Shown: positions 26,738 to 34,724 of the stretch, in pieces | Layout of the letters: each line of letters opens with the position of its first letter | Position numbering within the stretch: position 1 is the stretch's first letter | Assembly: GCF_030419005.1 (NCBI RefSeq) | Contig: NZ_CP106951.1 | Coordinates: 620,001 to 684,000, forward strand | Direction of reading: 5' to 3' | Source: Eleftheria terrae | Lineage (GTDB): Bacteria > Pseudomonadota > Gammaproteobacteria > Burkholderiales > Burkholderiaceae_C | Length of the DNA: 64,000 bases | Notes under the pieces: generated by a model | The model's input: only the letters and a program-made list of their open reading frames with translations | What the model was told of the DNA's origin: nothing | The model's database searches: none | Translations under genes and position numbers: made by a program

Positions 26738-27724
26738 TCACAGCATGGTGCGGACCTCGGCCGCGATCTCGTAGGAGCGCAGCCGGGCGGCGGTGTCGAA
26801 GAACTGCGAGGTGATCATCAGCTCGTCCGCCTCGGTCTGCTCGATGAAGGCGCGCAGCTGCCGGCGCACCGTTTCGGGCGCGCCCACCGCGGAACAGGAC
26901 AGCACCTGCGCGAGCAGCGCCTGGGCCTGCGCGTCCAGCCCGCTGGCATAGCCGGCCACCGGCGGCGGCAGCGGTGTCGGCCGGCCGCTGCGCAGGTTGA
27001 CGAAGGCCTGCTGCAGCGACGTCGCGTGCCAGGCGGCTTCCTCGTCGGTGTCGGCCGCGAACACGTTGAAGCCGAGCATCACATGCGGCCGGGCCAGCCG
27101 GGCCGACGGCCGGAACTGGCTGCGGTAGGTCTCGATCGCCGCCATCATCTGGCCCGGCGCGAAGTGCGAGGCAAAGGCATACGGCAGGCCGAGCGCCGCC
27201 GCCAGCTGCGCGCCGAACAGGCTGGAGCCCAGGATCCACACCGGCACCTGCAGGCCGGCGCCGGGCACCGCCTGGACCGGCTGCCGCGGCGAGCCGGCGA
27301 AATAGTCGAGCAGCTCCATCACGTCCTGCGGGAACTGGTCCGCATCGCTCGCCAGGTGCCGGCGCATCGCGCGGGCGGTGGCCGCGTCGGAGCCCGGTGC
27401 GCGGCCCAGGCCCAGGTCGATACGCCCCGGATACAAGGACTCAAGCGTGCCGAACTGCTCGGCGATGGCCAGCGGCGCATGGTTGGGCAGCATGATGCCG
27501 CCGGCCCCCACCCGCAGCGTGGAGGTGCCGCCCGCCACATGGCCGATCAGCACCGCGGTGGCTGCGCTGGCGATGCCCGGCATGCCGTGGTGCTCGGCCA
27601 GCCAGTAGCGCTGGAAGCCGAGCGCCTCGGCATGGCGGGCCAGCGCCAGCGTGTTGCGAAAGGACTGCGCGGCGTCGCTGCCCTGGTTGATTGGCGCCAG
27701 ATCGAGCACGGAGAAGGGAATCAT
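26738..27724 (-). CDS. LLM-class flavin-dependent oxidoreductase (luciferase-like)
   Basis: 328 residues, MsnO8-type luciferase-like monooxygenase. It begins [16 protein letters not shown], with [40 protein letters not shown] and the flavin/phosphate segment [15 protein letters not shown], then [16 protein letters not shown]. It should use reduced flavin and oxygen on an unknown small substrate; the reductase is not encoded nearby. I chose the ATG at 27724, the start shared by the family, rather than upstream codons that run into arginine-rich sequence. It diverges from the riboswitch-controlled gene. Confidence 0.88.
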   Translation of the reverse strand: MIPFSVLDLAPINQGSDAAQSFRNTLALARHAEALGFQRYWLAEHHGMPGIASAATAVLIGHVAGGTSTLRVGAGGIMLPNHAPLAIAEQFGTLESLYPGRIDLGLGRAPGSDAATARAMRRHLASDADQFPQDVMELLDYFAGSPRQPVQAVPGAGLQVPVWILGSSLFGAQLAAALGLPYAFASHFAPGQMMAAIETYRSQFRPSARLARPHVMLGFNVFAADTDEEAAWHATSLQQAFVNLRSGRPTPLPPPVAGYASGLDAQAQALLAQVLSCSAVGAPETVRRQLRAFIEQTEADELMITSQFFDTAARLRSYEIAAEVRTML

Positions 27725-27840
27725 CCCGGGCATGTGGGGTCGCCACCGGCCGGCACAAGGCCCGGTGCACCGTGCGGTGCGCCACGCCCGCGCCCGGCAC
27801 GGCGACATGCCAGCATGGGCTTTCGGCTACACTGGCGGCC

Positions 27841-27970
27841 GTCATTGGGGAGTAGCTTCCCTCCTTCACTGAGGGGGACTGGCGTCAACAGACTTGCCTG
27901 CATGCGGGCATGGCGCCAGTGGCACGGATTCATTCACTGGTGAACCTCCGGACTTCGCGAGACCTTTGAC
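27841..27970 (+). ncRNA. yybP-ykoY manganese riboswitch
   Basis: Matches the yybP-ykoY (manganese-sensing) aptamer by its two hallmark loops: TTGGGGAGTAGC at 27845-27856 and CGTCAACAGACTTG at 27883-27896. The conserved GCGAGACCTTTG segment closes it at 27957-27968. GTCA (27841-27844) can pair with TGAC (27967-27970) to form P1. The riboswitch turns on expression when Mn2+ binds, and the gene that follows belongs to a manganese-export family, a well-established combination. A GGGCCGG/CCGGCCC pairing (from about 27987 with 28021-28027) ends 10 bases before the ATG and could be the expression platform. Confidence 0.93.
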
Positions 27971-28037
27971 TGCACAGCTCCTGCCAGGGCCGGGGGAGCG
28001 GTGTGGTCAATCGTGCATTGCCGGCCCCGGATTGTTC

Positions 28038-28613
28038 ATGCAGGCTTTTCTCGTTTCCACCGGCGTGGTCGCGCTCGCAGAGATCGGCGACAAGACCCAG
28101 TTGCTGGCCTTCATCCTGGCCGCCAAGTTCCGCCGACCCCTTCCCATCGTGCTGGGCATCCTGGCCGCCACCCTGCTCAACCATGCGGCGGCCGGCGCGC
28201 TGGGCGCCTGGATCACCTCCATGATCGGCCCCGGCACCTTGCGCTGGGTCTTGGGCCTGTCCTTCATCGCCATGGCCTTGTGGACCCTGGTGCCCGACCA
28301 GTTCGACGAGGCCGATGCCAGGCTGGCGCGCCATGGCGTGTTCGGCACCACTTTCGTCGCCTTCTTCCTGGCCGAGATGGGCGACAAGACCCAGATCGCC
28401 ACCATCGCACTGTCGGCCCAGTACCAAGCCACTGCTGCGGTGGTGGCCGGCACCACCCTGGGCATGATGCTGGCCAATGTGCCGGCGGTCTACCTCGGCG
28501 ACCGCCTGGCTCACCGGCTTCCGGTGCGGGCGGTGCACGCCGTGGCGGCGCTGATCTTCGCGGCCCTGGGCGTGGCCACCCTGCTGGGGGCCGGCGCACA
28601 GCTCGGCTTCTGA
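28038..28613 (+). CDS. GDT1/TMEM165 (UPF0016) family manganese exporter
   Basis: 191 residues, six hydrophobic segments in two inverted repeats. Each repeat carries the family motif E-x-G-D-K-T: ALAEIGDKTQLLAFILA near residue 13 and FLAEMGDKTQIATIALS in the second half. The family exchanges Mn2+ or Ca2+ for protons, and bacterial members under yybP-ykoY riboswitches export manganese. The ATG at 28038 is the only start that leaves the riboswitch untranslated; longer in-frame starts lie inside the aptamer. Confidence 0.9.
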   Translation: MQAFLVSTGVVALAEIGDKTQLLAFILAAKFRRPLPIVLGILAATLLNHAAAGALGAWITSMIGPGTLRWVLGLSFIAMALWTLVPDQFDEADARLARHGVFGTTFVAFFLAEMGDKTQIATIALSAQYQATAAVVAGTTLGMMLANVPAVYLGDRLAHRLPVRAVHAVAALIFAALGVATLLGAGAQLGF

Positions 28614-28846
28614 GCCGCTGCGGCCACCGGTCCCGCCGGTGCCAGCGACAGCCGCTCGCCGCCGGGCGACGCCTGCCGGCGCTGCCGCAGGCAGGCATGC
28701 CGAAGCCAGGCCGGCAAGGCGCCCACCGCGCTGCCTGCCTGGCGCGGCCGCCTCGGCGGCGCCTGCCGCTGCTCCGGCTTTTCCCGCTGGAGCGAAGCGC
28801 TGCGGCTCGCGATGATGGGGGTCTGCGCCGCCCCGGATGAAGAGGA

Positions 28847-29563
28847 ATGCCGCCCGCCCTTGCCACTTTCGAAGCCCCTGCCGCACGACGCGCGGTGCTC
28901 CTGCAAGGCCGCTGGTTCGCCGGCCTGCCTGGCGCACTGCAGGACGCCTTGCTGGAGCGCGGCCGCTTGCGCCAACTGGCCGCTGGCGAGCGCTTGTTCC
29001 TGCGCGGCGACCCGCCCTGCGGCCTGTACGCGGTGCTGCACGGGGCGGTGTGCATCTCGGGCGCGGGCGGTCAGCCCGAGCTCGGCAAGGAAGCCTTGCT
29101 CACCATCCTCGAGCCACCGCTGTGGTTCGGTGAGATTGCCTTGTTCGACCGGCAGCCGCGCACCCACGACGCAGTGGCACACGTTCCCAGCGTGCTGCTG
29201 CAGGTGCCGCAGGCGCCGCTGCTGGAATGGCTGGAGGCGAGGCCCGATCACTGGCGCGAACTGGGCGTGCTGGTGAGCCACAAGCTCAGGCAGGCCTTTC
29301 TGGCGCTGGAGGACATGGCGCTGCTGCCGGCGCCGCAGCGCCTGGCACGCCGGCTGGTACGCATCGCGGAAGGCCAGGAAGCGCAGGCGCAGTCGATCGA
29401 CTCCCGGCTGCGGCTGTCGCAGCAACAGCTATCGAGCCTGCTGTCGCTGACACGTCAGACCACCAACCAGATCCTGAAGGACTTCGAGAAGCGCGGCCTG
29501 CTCCGGGTGGTGCGCGGCGGCATCGAGGTGCTCGACCTGGCCGGCTTGCGCGGCCTGCAGTGA
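28847..29563 (+). CDS. Crp/Fnr-family transcriptional regulator
   Basis: 238 residues. A cyclic-nucleotide-type beta barrel (ERLFLRGDPPCGLYAVLHGAV, WFGEIALFDRQPRTHDA) is followed by a long dimer helix and a C-terminal winged helix (LRLSQQQLSSLLSLTRQTTNQILKDFEKRG). There are no N-terminal cysteines, so an Fnr-type iron-sulfur cluster is unlikely. The ligand is unknown: the barrel's RxxD/E contact for cAMP reads QPRTHDA, so cAMP binding is uncertain. It ends 41 bases before the convergent DUF962 gene; target genes are not evident. Confidence 0.88.
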   Translation: MPPALATFEAPAARRAVLLQGRWFAGLPGALQDALLERGRLRQLAAGERLFLRGDPPCGLYAVLHGAVCISGAGGQPELGKEALLTILEPPLWFGEIALFDRQPRTHDAVAHVPSVLLQVPQAPLLEWLEARPDHWRELGVLVSHKLRQAFLALEDMALLPAPQRLARRLVRIAEGQEAQAQSIDSRLRLSQQQLSSLLSLTRQTTNQILKDFEKRGLLRVVRGGIEVLDLAGLRGLQ

Positions 29564-29604
29564 GCCGCCGGGAAGCGGCTGCAGCCAGACACCGCGCGGT
29601 CTCG

Positions 29605-30132
29605 TCAGGCGGCGCTGCGGTGCACGGAGGCCGGCCGCGGCGCACCGGCGTGGCGCTCGATGGCGCTGTGCAGGTCGCGGCACAGGCCAAGCGCGAAAAG
29701 CACTTCCGCGACGATGAACAGCGGGCCGATCAGCAGCCCGCGCAAGTCATCCACGAAGGCCGGCTTGCGCCCTTCCAGCAGGTGGCCCAGGAACTGGAAG
29801 GCCCAGCCGACCACGAACAGCGCCACACTGCCACCCAGCCAGCTGGCCCACGGCTGGGCCGCCAGCCAGGTGCCGCCCATCCAGGCCAGGCCGTTGAACA
29901 CCGCCATGGCGAGGCCAAGGCGGCGGTCGAGCGCCAGGTAGTAGAGCACCACCACAGCGCTCGCCACCGTGGCCAGCGACCCCAGCGGGCCCAGCGCGGG
30001 CCATTGCACACGGGCCAGCCAGGCCGTCACCGCGAGCACGATCATGGGGACGCCGACGAAATGAGTGGCGATGTTGCGGCGATCGCGATGGTAGGCAGCG
30101 TAGTGGACCAGGGGGGCGACGGCGTGGCTCAT
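29605..30132 (-). CDS. DUF962 / Mpo1-like membrane protein
   Basis: 175 residues with about four hydrophobic segments. It starts with the family's N-terminal block PLVHYAAYHRDRRNIATHFVGVPMIVLA, containing the conserved His residues (YHRDRRN..THFVG), and later has GWAFQFLGHLLEGRKPAFVDD, with a second His. This is the DUF962 family of yeast Mpo1, an iron-dependent dioxygenase that shortens 2-hydroxy fatty acids. The key His residues are kept, so an enzyme role in lipid metabolism is plausible. Confidence 0.85.
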   Translation of the reverse strand: MSHAVAPLVHYAAYHRDRRNIATHFVGVPMIVLAVTAWLARVQWPALGPLGSLATVASAVVVLYYLALDRRLGLAMAVFNGLAWMGGTWLAAQPWASWLGGSVALFVVGWAFQFLGHLLEGRKPAFVDDLRGLLIGPLFIVAEVLFALGLCRDLHSAIERHAGAPRPASVHRSAA

Positions 30133-30362
30133 GGCAGGCTCCGGGTGGCTGATGCCTGCTCATGATGGCCCGGCTGCGATCCGGCCTGTGTCTGCTATCC
30201 GACACCCCGGCTCATGGTCTACCCCAGGTGGGCCGGGCGCAGTGCTTCCACGCAACCGGCCGGCTGGCCGCGGTGCGCCGGGCTGCCTGGTGCGCCGCGG
30301 CGGACATGCCGCGGCAGCAGTGCGCCGGGGGATCGCAAGGACTTGCCGCGGCGCAGCCAGCG

Positions 30363-30908
30363 TCAGTGCACCGCCTGCTCGAAGACGGCCGAAAACAGGC
30401 CGGCCAGCGCCGCCGGCTCACCACTGAGCGTCGCCAGTTCCTGGCGACCGTAGCGGGGTGCGAAGGCGAACACCTCGAGCCGGGTGGAGGCGGCCAGCAG
30501 CATGTCGTCGCTCAGTGCGGCATAGGCCTGCGCCTCGGCGGCGTCGATGTGGTACGCCCAGGCCGCCTCTCCCTGGCTCTGCCGGCAGGCATCTCGCAGC
30601 GCCTGCAGGTTCAGCACGTTCAGGTTCTGCACCGACGACCGGTCGAACATGCTCAAGCCCACCACCATGCAGGGCGGAAAGGCCGCCAGCTCGGCCGCGC
30701 TCAGGCGCGGCACGACCACAGAGACATCCAGCTGCAAGGCAAGCCCCATCACCTCCTCCGGCGACAGCGCGGCATAGGCCGGCACCGCATCCGAGGGAAC
30801 GCCGAAGACCTGCGCGGCCTGGGTCTCGTACCTGCGGCAGGCTTCCCACAGGCTGCTGAGGTTGTGCAGGTTGTTCAGCTGCAGCGCGGTCAGATAGGAG
30901 CTGTGCAT
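30363..30908 (-). CDS. protein of two tandem FlhD-like domains
   Basis: 181 residues. Two halves repeat each other: LHNLSSLWEACRRYE...AYAALSPEEVMGLALQLDVSVVVPR (about residues 12-66) and VLNLQALRDACRQSQ...AYAALSDDMLLAASTRLEVFAFAPR (about 88-142). Each half follows the pattern of FlhD, the flagellar regulator (NLSYLLLAQRL, then [23 protein letters not shown] in E. coli, from memory). A single-domain FlhD is about 115 residues, so this is a duplicated, fused form. No flhC or flagellar gene is near. The ATG at 30908 has GAGAGGG at the right distance; upstream ATGs do not. It lies downstream of the StyA-like gene with 85 bases between and is probably co-transcribed. Function unknown; FlhD-like DNA or protein binding is inferred. 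Confidence 0.7.
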   Translation of the reverse strand: MHSSYLTALQLNNLHNLSSLWEACRRYETQAAQVFGVPSDAVPAYAALSPEEVMGLALQLDVSVVVPRLSAAELAAFPPCMVVGLSMFDRSSVQNLNVLNLQALRDACRQSQGEAAWAYHIDAAEAQAYAALSDDMLLAASTRLEVFAFAPRYGRQELATLSGEPAALAGLFSAVFEQAVH

Positions 30909-30993
30909 GATGTCCATCCCTCTCGAATTCATGAGGCGGCGGCGGCGCCGGCTGCAGGCGCCGCCATCCCGCCTCGCTGTGGCGACCTGCCTG

Positions 30994-32235
30994 TCAGGCC
31001 GCCATGGCCATGTGCTCGCCGATGAAGCGGTGGCCCTCCGCCGCATCGAACCACCAGGGGAAATACCGGCGGGGGTCGTCGAAGTTGTTCACGATCTCGC
31101 TGGCGATGGTGGGTCTGTCCTGCGCCGCCGTCAGGAGTGCGAGCACATGGTCTTCCGGCGGGGCCAGCAAGCGGTTGGTCCACCGGACCACGTGCTGGGC
31201 ATGGCTCCAGTAGCGGTCGAAGGTGTCCTGCATCCAGCGGGCGTCGAACTCGTCGGTCTCGCGCTCCACGATGGCATCGAGGTAGAACTGGAAACACCGG
31301 GTGGCACTGTTGGAGCCCTGCCCGGTGATGGGATCGTTCAACACCACCGCATCGCCCATCGCGAGGACCAGCCGGCCGGAAGGCAGGCGGCCAACCGGCT
31401 GGCGCACCGTGGGAGTGACCTGGCCGGCCAAGGTCCCCTGCTCGTCCGTGAGCTGGACCTCGCGGCAGCGCTGCGCTTCCCAGGGCAGGAAGGTATCGAG
31501 GAGGTGCAGGCTGCGAGCCAGGTGCTCCTGGGGCGACTTCACCTCGGCCCAGCAGTCCATCGGACCGCCAGGCAGGCCTTCGAACACCATGATCTCGCAG
31601 GCGCCGCTCAGGGTCAGTGCCGGGAACACGAAGTACTCGCCGACCCCCGGGATCAGGTTGAAGCACACCCGCGAGAACGGGGTGCGGGGCTGCATGCCAT
31701 GGACATAGGTCAACGCCAGCGCGCGCTGCGGGCTCGCATAGGGGCTGCGTTGTGCGTCCCGCTCGAACAACTGCCCCACCCTGCCCTTGCCACTGGCCAC
31801 CACCGTCAGCTCGTGTGAGCCTGCCAGGTCTTCCAGTTCGTCGATGCCGACCTCGCCAATGACCAGGCGACCGCCTTCCTGCTCGAAGCGCTCCATCCAC
31901 ACCGGCATCTTCAGCCGCTGGTCCACCGAGAACGCCGGCTGTTCGAGCCGTGCCGCGAAGTCGATCAGCTTCTGGCCGGGGCTGGCGGGATGCGGCACGC
32001 TGAGGCCGATGCCTTCCACCGGCGGGCAGCGCCCGGTCCACAGGTCCAGGTCGTGCGCCCGCTCGATGCCGACGGCGCTGGCGAACATGCATTGGCTGGA
32101 CATCACCGGACCCTGGCGGATCTGCTCGGCAGAGCGGTTGGACAGCAGGGTCACCTGGTGGCCCCGCCTCAGCAGGCTGATGGCCAGCGGCAGACCGGAC
32201 TGCCCTGCACCTACGATGGCGATGCGTCGAGACAT
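30994..32235 (-). CDS. styrene/indole monooxygenase-like flavoprotein (StyA family)
   Basis: 413 residues. It starts with the FAD-binding fold SRRIAIVGAGQSGLPLAISLL, and later has VVASGKGRVGQLFERDAQRSPY, a block typical of StyA-type oxygenases, and MGDAVVLNDPITGQGSNSATR near residue 280, the second FAD contact. StyA epoxidises styrene or indole using FADH2 supplied by a separate reductase StyB. No reductase gene is in the neighbourhood, and indole or aromatic catabolic genes are also absent. The ATG at 32235 follows a good GGAGG site. The divergent AraC-type activator is probably its regulator. The substrate is unknown. Confidence 0.8.
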   Translation of the reverse strand: MSRRIAIVGAGQSGLPLAISLLRRGHQVTLLSNRSAEQIRQGPVMSSQCMFASAVGIERAHDLDLWTGRCPPVEGIGLSVPHPASPGQKLIDFAARLEQPAFSVDQRLKMPVWMERFEQEGGRLVIGEVGIDELEDLAGSHELTVVASGKGRVGQLFERDAQRSPYASPQRALALTYVHGMQPRTPFSRVCFNLIPGVGEYFVFPALTLSGACEIMVFEGLPGGPMDCWAEVKSPQEHLARSLHLLDTFLPWEAQRCREVQLTDEQGTLAGQVTPTVRQPVGRLPSGRLVLAMGDAVVLNDPITGQGSNSATRCFQFYLDAIVERETDEFDARWMQDTFDRYWSHAQHVVRWTNRLLAPPEDHVLALLTAAQDRPTIASEIVNNFDDPRRYFPWWFDAAEGHRFIGEHMAMAA

Positions 32236-32360
32236 GCTTCCTCCGAGGTGAAGTGACAAGGGCAAGGTGCCAGGGCAGCGGCCATCAGGCAGGAGGCGCC
32301 GCCGTCCGCGATGCGGGCGGACGTGGAGTCAGCAGCTTCCGTGAATGGCAAGGCGCCGTC

Positions 32361-32402
32361 TATCCATCTTGCGCAGCGTTTATCCGAATAGTGCAAATAT
32401 CC
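32361..32402. promoter_or_regulatory. three TATCC direct repeats, candidate AraC-type operator
   Basis: TATCC occurs at 32361-32365, 32381-32385 and 32398-32402, spaced 20 and 17 bases, close to two helical turns, in the AT-rich middle of the divergent gap between the StyA-like gene and the AraC-type gene. AraC-family activators bind such direct half-site repeats. The binding claim is inferred. Confidence 0.4.
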
Positions 32403-32447
32403 TGTCAGGCGGTTCCTGGAGGGATGGCGACGCTGGCACGCTGTCTC

Positions 32448-32453
32448 TATATT
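32448..32453 (+). promoter_or_regulatory. -10 element TATATT of the AraC-type gene
   Basis: TATATT lies 39 bases before the ATG at 32493, with no good -35 element upstream, as expected for a promoter needing an activator. A clear GGGAGG ribosome site stands at 32483-32488. Confidence 0.4.
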
Positions 32454-32492
32454 CCCACCCTTGCCAGAGAACATGGGTCACTGGGAGGCTGG

Positions 32493-33545
32493 ATGAAGAG
32501 CCCCACTGCAGGCTTCACCGCCACAGCGCTGAATGACGCCTGGTTGCGAACATCGCATCGGCAGACGCTGCTCACCTCCCGGGACCGGGACTGCGCCCAG
32601 GACCTGGTCAGCCGTGTCTTCCGGCCGCACCGGCTGGAGCCCAAGGGCGGCCGTGCGGACCTCATCGCGTCGATGGAGACGCTCAGGGCCGCGGGCTGTG
32701 GCATCTGCCTGCTGCGCTATCACGCGGCGGTCGACATCCTCCCCGGCCCGCTGGACGACTTCTACCTGATCCAGATGCCGCTGCGCGGCAGCGCGGTGAT
32801 CGAGGCAGGCGGCGAGGCCTTCCTGTCGGACACCGGCTGCGCGAGCCTGCTGTCGCCAGAGCCCGACCTGAGCATGCACTGGGGCGCCGGCAACGAGCAG
32901 CTCATCGTGCGCATCGAGGCCCAGGCGGTGCAGCGCTTCGTCGACAGCTGGTGCGGCCGGCCGCTCGGGCCCCCGCCCACCTTCGACCCCCGCCTCCACC
33001 TCGACCAGCACCCCGCCCTGCGGGAGGTGCTTCACTCGATGATCGAGGTGGCCGACTGGATGCACGCCGCGCCGGACGAGGCCGGCCCTGCCGCTGAGGC
33101 GGCGCCAGCCGGCCTGTCGGCCGCGCAACTGCAGCACCGCCTGCTCGCCATCCTGTTGAGCAGCCAGCCGCATTCGGCGAGCGACTGCCTGGCCGCCAGC
33201 AGCCCGCCGGTCGCCCCTCGTTGCGTGCGCCTGGTGGAGGACTACCTGGTGGCCCATTGCCATGAGCCGCTGACGCCGGAGGGGCTGGCGCAGCTGGCCG
33301 GCGTCAGCGTGCGCAGCCTCTTCCTCGGCTTCCAGCGCTACCGCGGCGTCAGTCCCATGCGGATGCTGCGTGAACTGCGCCTGCAGCGGGTGCGCGATGA
33401 ACTGCTGCGTGCGCCACCGGGCAGGCGCATCGGCGACATCGCCATGCGCTGGGGCTTCTACCACCTGGGCCGCTTTGGCCAGGAGTACCGCCAGGCCTAT
33501 GGCGAGCTGCCGCGGCAGACCTTGGCCGCCGGGCGCTACACCTGA
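32493..33545 (+). CDS. AraC-family activator, AraC_binding_2 type
   Basis: 350 residues. The N-terminal half is the cupin-related AraC_binding_2 domain (FYLIQMPLRGSAVIEAGGEAFLSD, ASLLSPEPDLSMHWGAGNEQLIVRIE), found in activators of aromatic degradation and monooxygenase genes. The C-terminal two helix-turn-helix units are LTPEGLAQLAGVSVRSLFLGFQRYRGVSP and IGDIAMRWGFYHLGRFGQEYRQAYGELP. The ATG with GGGAGG in front was chosen; the longer frame to 32253 has no ribosome site and crosses the putative operator. It is divergent from the StyA-like gene, its probable target. Confidence 0.88.
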   Translation: MKSPTAGFTATALNDAWLRTSHRQTLLTSRDRDCAQDLVSRVFRPHRLEPKGGRADLIASMETLRAAGCGICLLRYHAAVDILPGPLDDFYLIQMPLRGSAVIEAGGEAFLSDTGCASLLSPEPDLSMHWGAGNEQLIVRIEAQAVQRFVDSWCGRPLGPPPTFDPRLHLDQHPALREVLHSMIEVADWMHAAPDEAGPAAEAAPAGLSAAQLQHRLLAILLSSQPHSASDCLAASSPPVAPRCVRLVEDYLVAHCHEPLTPEGLAQLAGVSVRSLFLGFQRYRGVSPMRMLRELRLQRVRDELLRAPPGRRIGDIAMRWGFYHLGRFGQEYRQAYGELPRQTLAAGRYT

Positions 33546-33618
33546 AGGCGGTGCAGCCGGTCTCGCCCGCGGTGGCGCCCCGGCCGGCTCATGGCGCCTG
33601 AAGAGCCGCCGGCTGCCG

Positions 33619-33972
33619 TCACCAGCGCGACTCGGAGCTGTCGGCGGTGTCGCCCAGCGTGTCGGGCAAGGGGATGGTGTACAGGCAGCCGCATTGCTGG
33701 GCCTGCGCCAGCACATGGGCATCGAAGGCACGGGCGCTGACATAGGCGGTGCCCATCGCGCGGCCCTGCTCATCGAGCCGGGTCACCTCGAAACCGCTGG
33801 CGTGGGCCACCACCCAGTAGGCCAGGCGCTCGGCCCCGGTGATCACGAACTGCCGCCCGGGCAAGCCGGTGTGGTAGCGGCATTCCTCGACCAGGCTCCT
33901 GATCTCGTCGCCGGCGTCGACGGCAATGATGTCGGCCATCGGCAGGCTCGCCGGCCAAAGAAGTGCATGCAT
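33619..33972 (-). CDS. unrecognised 117-residue protein
   Basis: 117 residues from an ATG with GGGAGA 6 bases upstream. There is no signal peptide or membrane helix. The sequence includes MADIIAVDAGDEIRSLVEECRYHTGLPG, a hydrophobic FVITGAERLAYWVVAHASGFEV core and GCLYTIPLPDTLGD near the end. I do not recognise the family. It is convergent with the AraC gene (73 bases between) and nothing follows upstream for 750 bases, so it is a single-gene unit. It might be an accessory to the StyA/FlhD-like genes, but only by location. Confidence 0.55.
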   Translation of the reverse strand: MHALLWPASLPMADIIAVDAGDEIRSLVEECRYHTGLPGRQFVITGAERLAYWVVAHASGFEVTRLDEQGRAMGTAYVSARAFDAHVLAQAQQCGCLYTIPLPDTLGDTADSSESRW

Positions 33973-34695
33973 GTCGATCTCCCAAGCTGAATGGTGCAGC
34001 CCCAGTCCGCCATGCGACCCCGTCCTGCACGCTGGGGGCGCCGGCGATACGGTGGGCAGCCGCGGCGAGCGGCTGCCTCGCTGAGGCCATGTTGTTCCTG
34101 GGCAGGGCCGGCCTGCCGTTGTGCTCCGTGAGCAGGCCCGCGCGAGGTGCTGCGGCTGTGGCTCACTCCGAAGCCTTCGCGCCTGCACTGCGTCGGCCTA
34201 CGCACGCCCCATGCCGCCGTCTGCCGCGACCCCGGAGCCGGACCGCAGCACGCGCAAGGACGTCGACCTGCGAGCAGCCATGCCGGCTCACTGCCATGGA
34301 CGGCGGCCTTCCCGACTCGTGGCCGACAGTAGTGAGGGCCCCGCGGGTTGTCAACAACGCACCCCGGGGGTGTGCGAGCGGCACGTGCTGCACCAGGGTG
34401 ATCACCAGCCTCGGGCGGAGCGACGTGGAGAAGGCGCCTCCGGGAAGGCCTTGCAGCACAGGGCAAAGCGGGTGGACAAGGACGACGGCTCGCGCGCCGA
34501 AGCCGTCCGTCCGCAGCAGCAGCATCGCGAGCCGTCCAGCCCATTGCGTCTGCCGGCGCCATGAGCGCCGCTGCGCGCGGCATGCGGCGCCGCGGCCGGT
34601 TGCCCGCAGCGGTACTGTGCCAGCGCGGCCGAGCGAGCGGCGTGCAGCGCCTGCTGAAGCGGGCGCTGCACGCCGCTGCATCGATCTTGCGAGAT
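33973..34695. other. long gene-free stretch
   Basis: About 720 bases with high GC and only Arg/Ala/Pro-rich shadow frames on both strands. The segment near 34343-34375 holds an imperfect palindrome (GGTTGTCAACAACG) flanked by G/C runs, perhaps a binding site. No RNA gene is recognised. It may contain decayed sequence, because such long gaps are rare in this window. Confidence 0.5.
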
Positions 34696-34716
34696 CCGGC
34701 CCGATGGCGGGGCCGG
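34696..34716 (-). terminator. hairpin terminator after pssA-like gene
   Basis: CCGGCCC (34696-34702) pairs with GGGCCGG (34710-34716) around a 7-base loop, 9 bases beyond the pssA stop in the direction of transcription. A clear T-run is lacking, so efficiency is uncertain. Confidence 0.45.
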
Positions 34717-34724
34717 CTCGTGAC

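Noticed and set aside
34343..34375. GGTTGTCAACAACG palindrome as a possible LacI-type operator
   Set aside because: Short and imperfect, with no regulator or gene start nearby.
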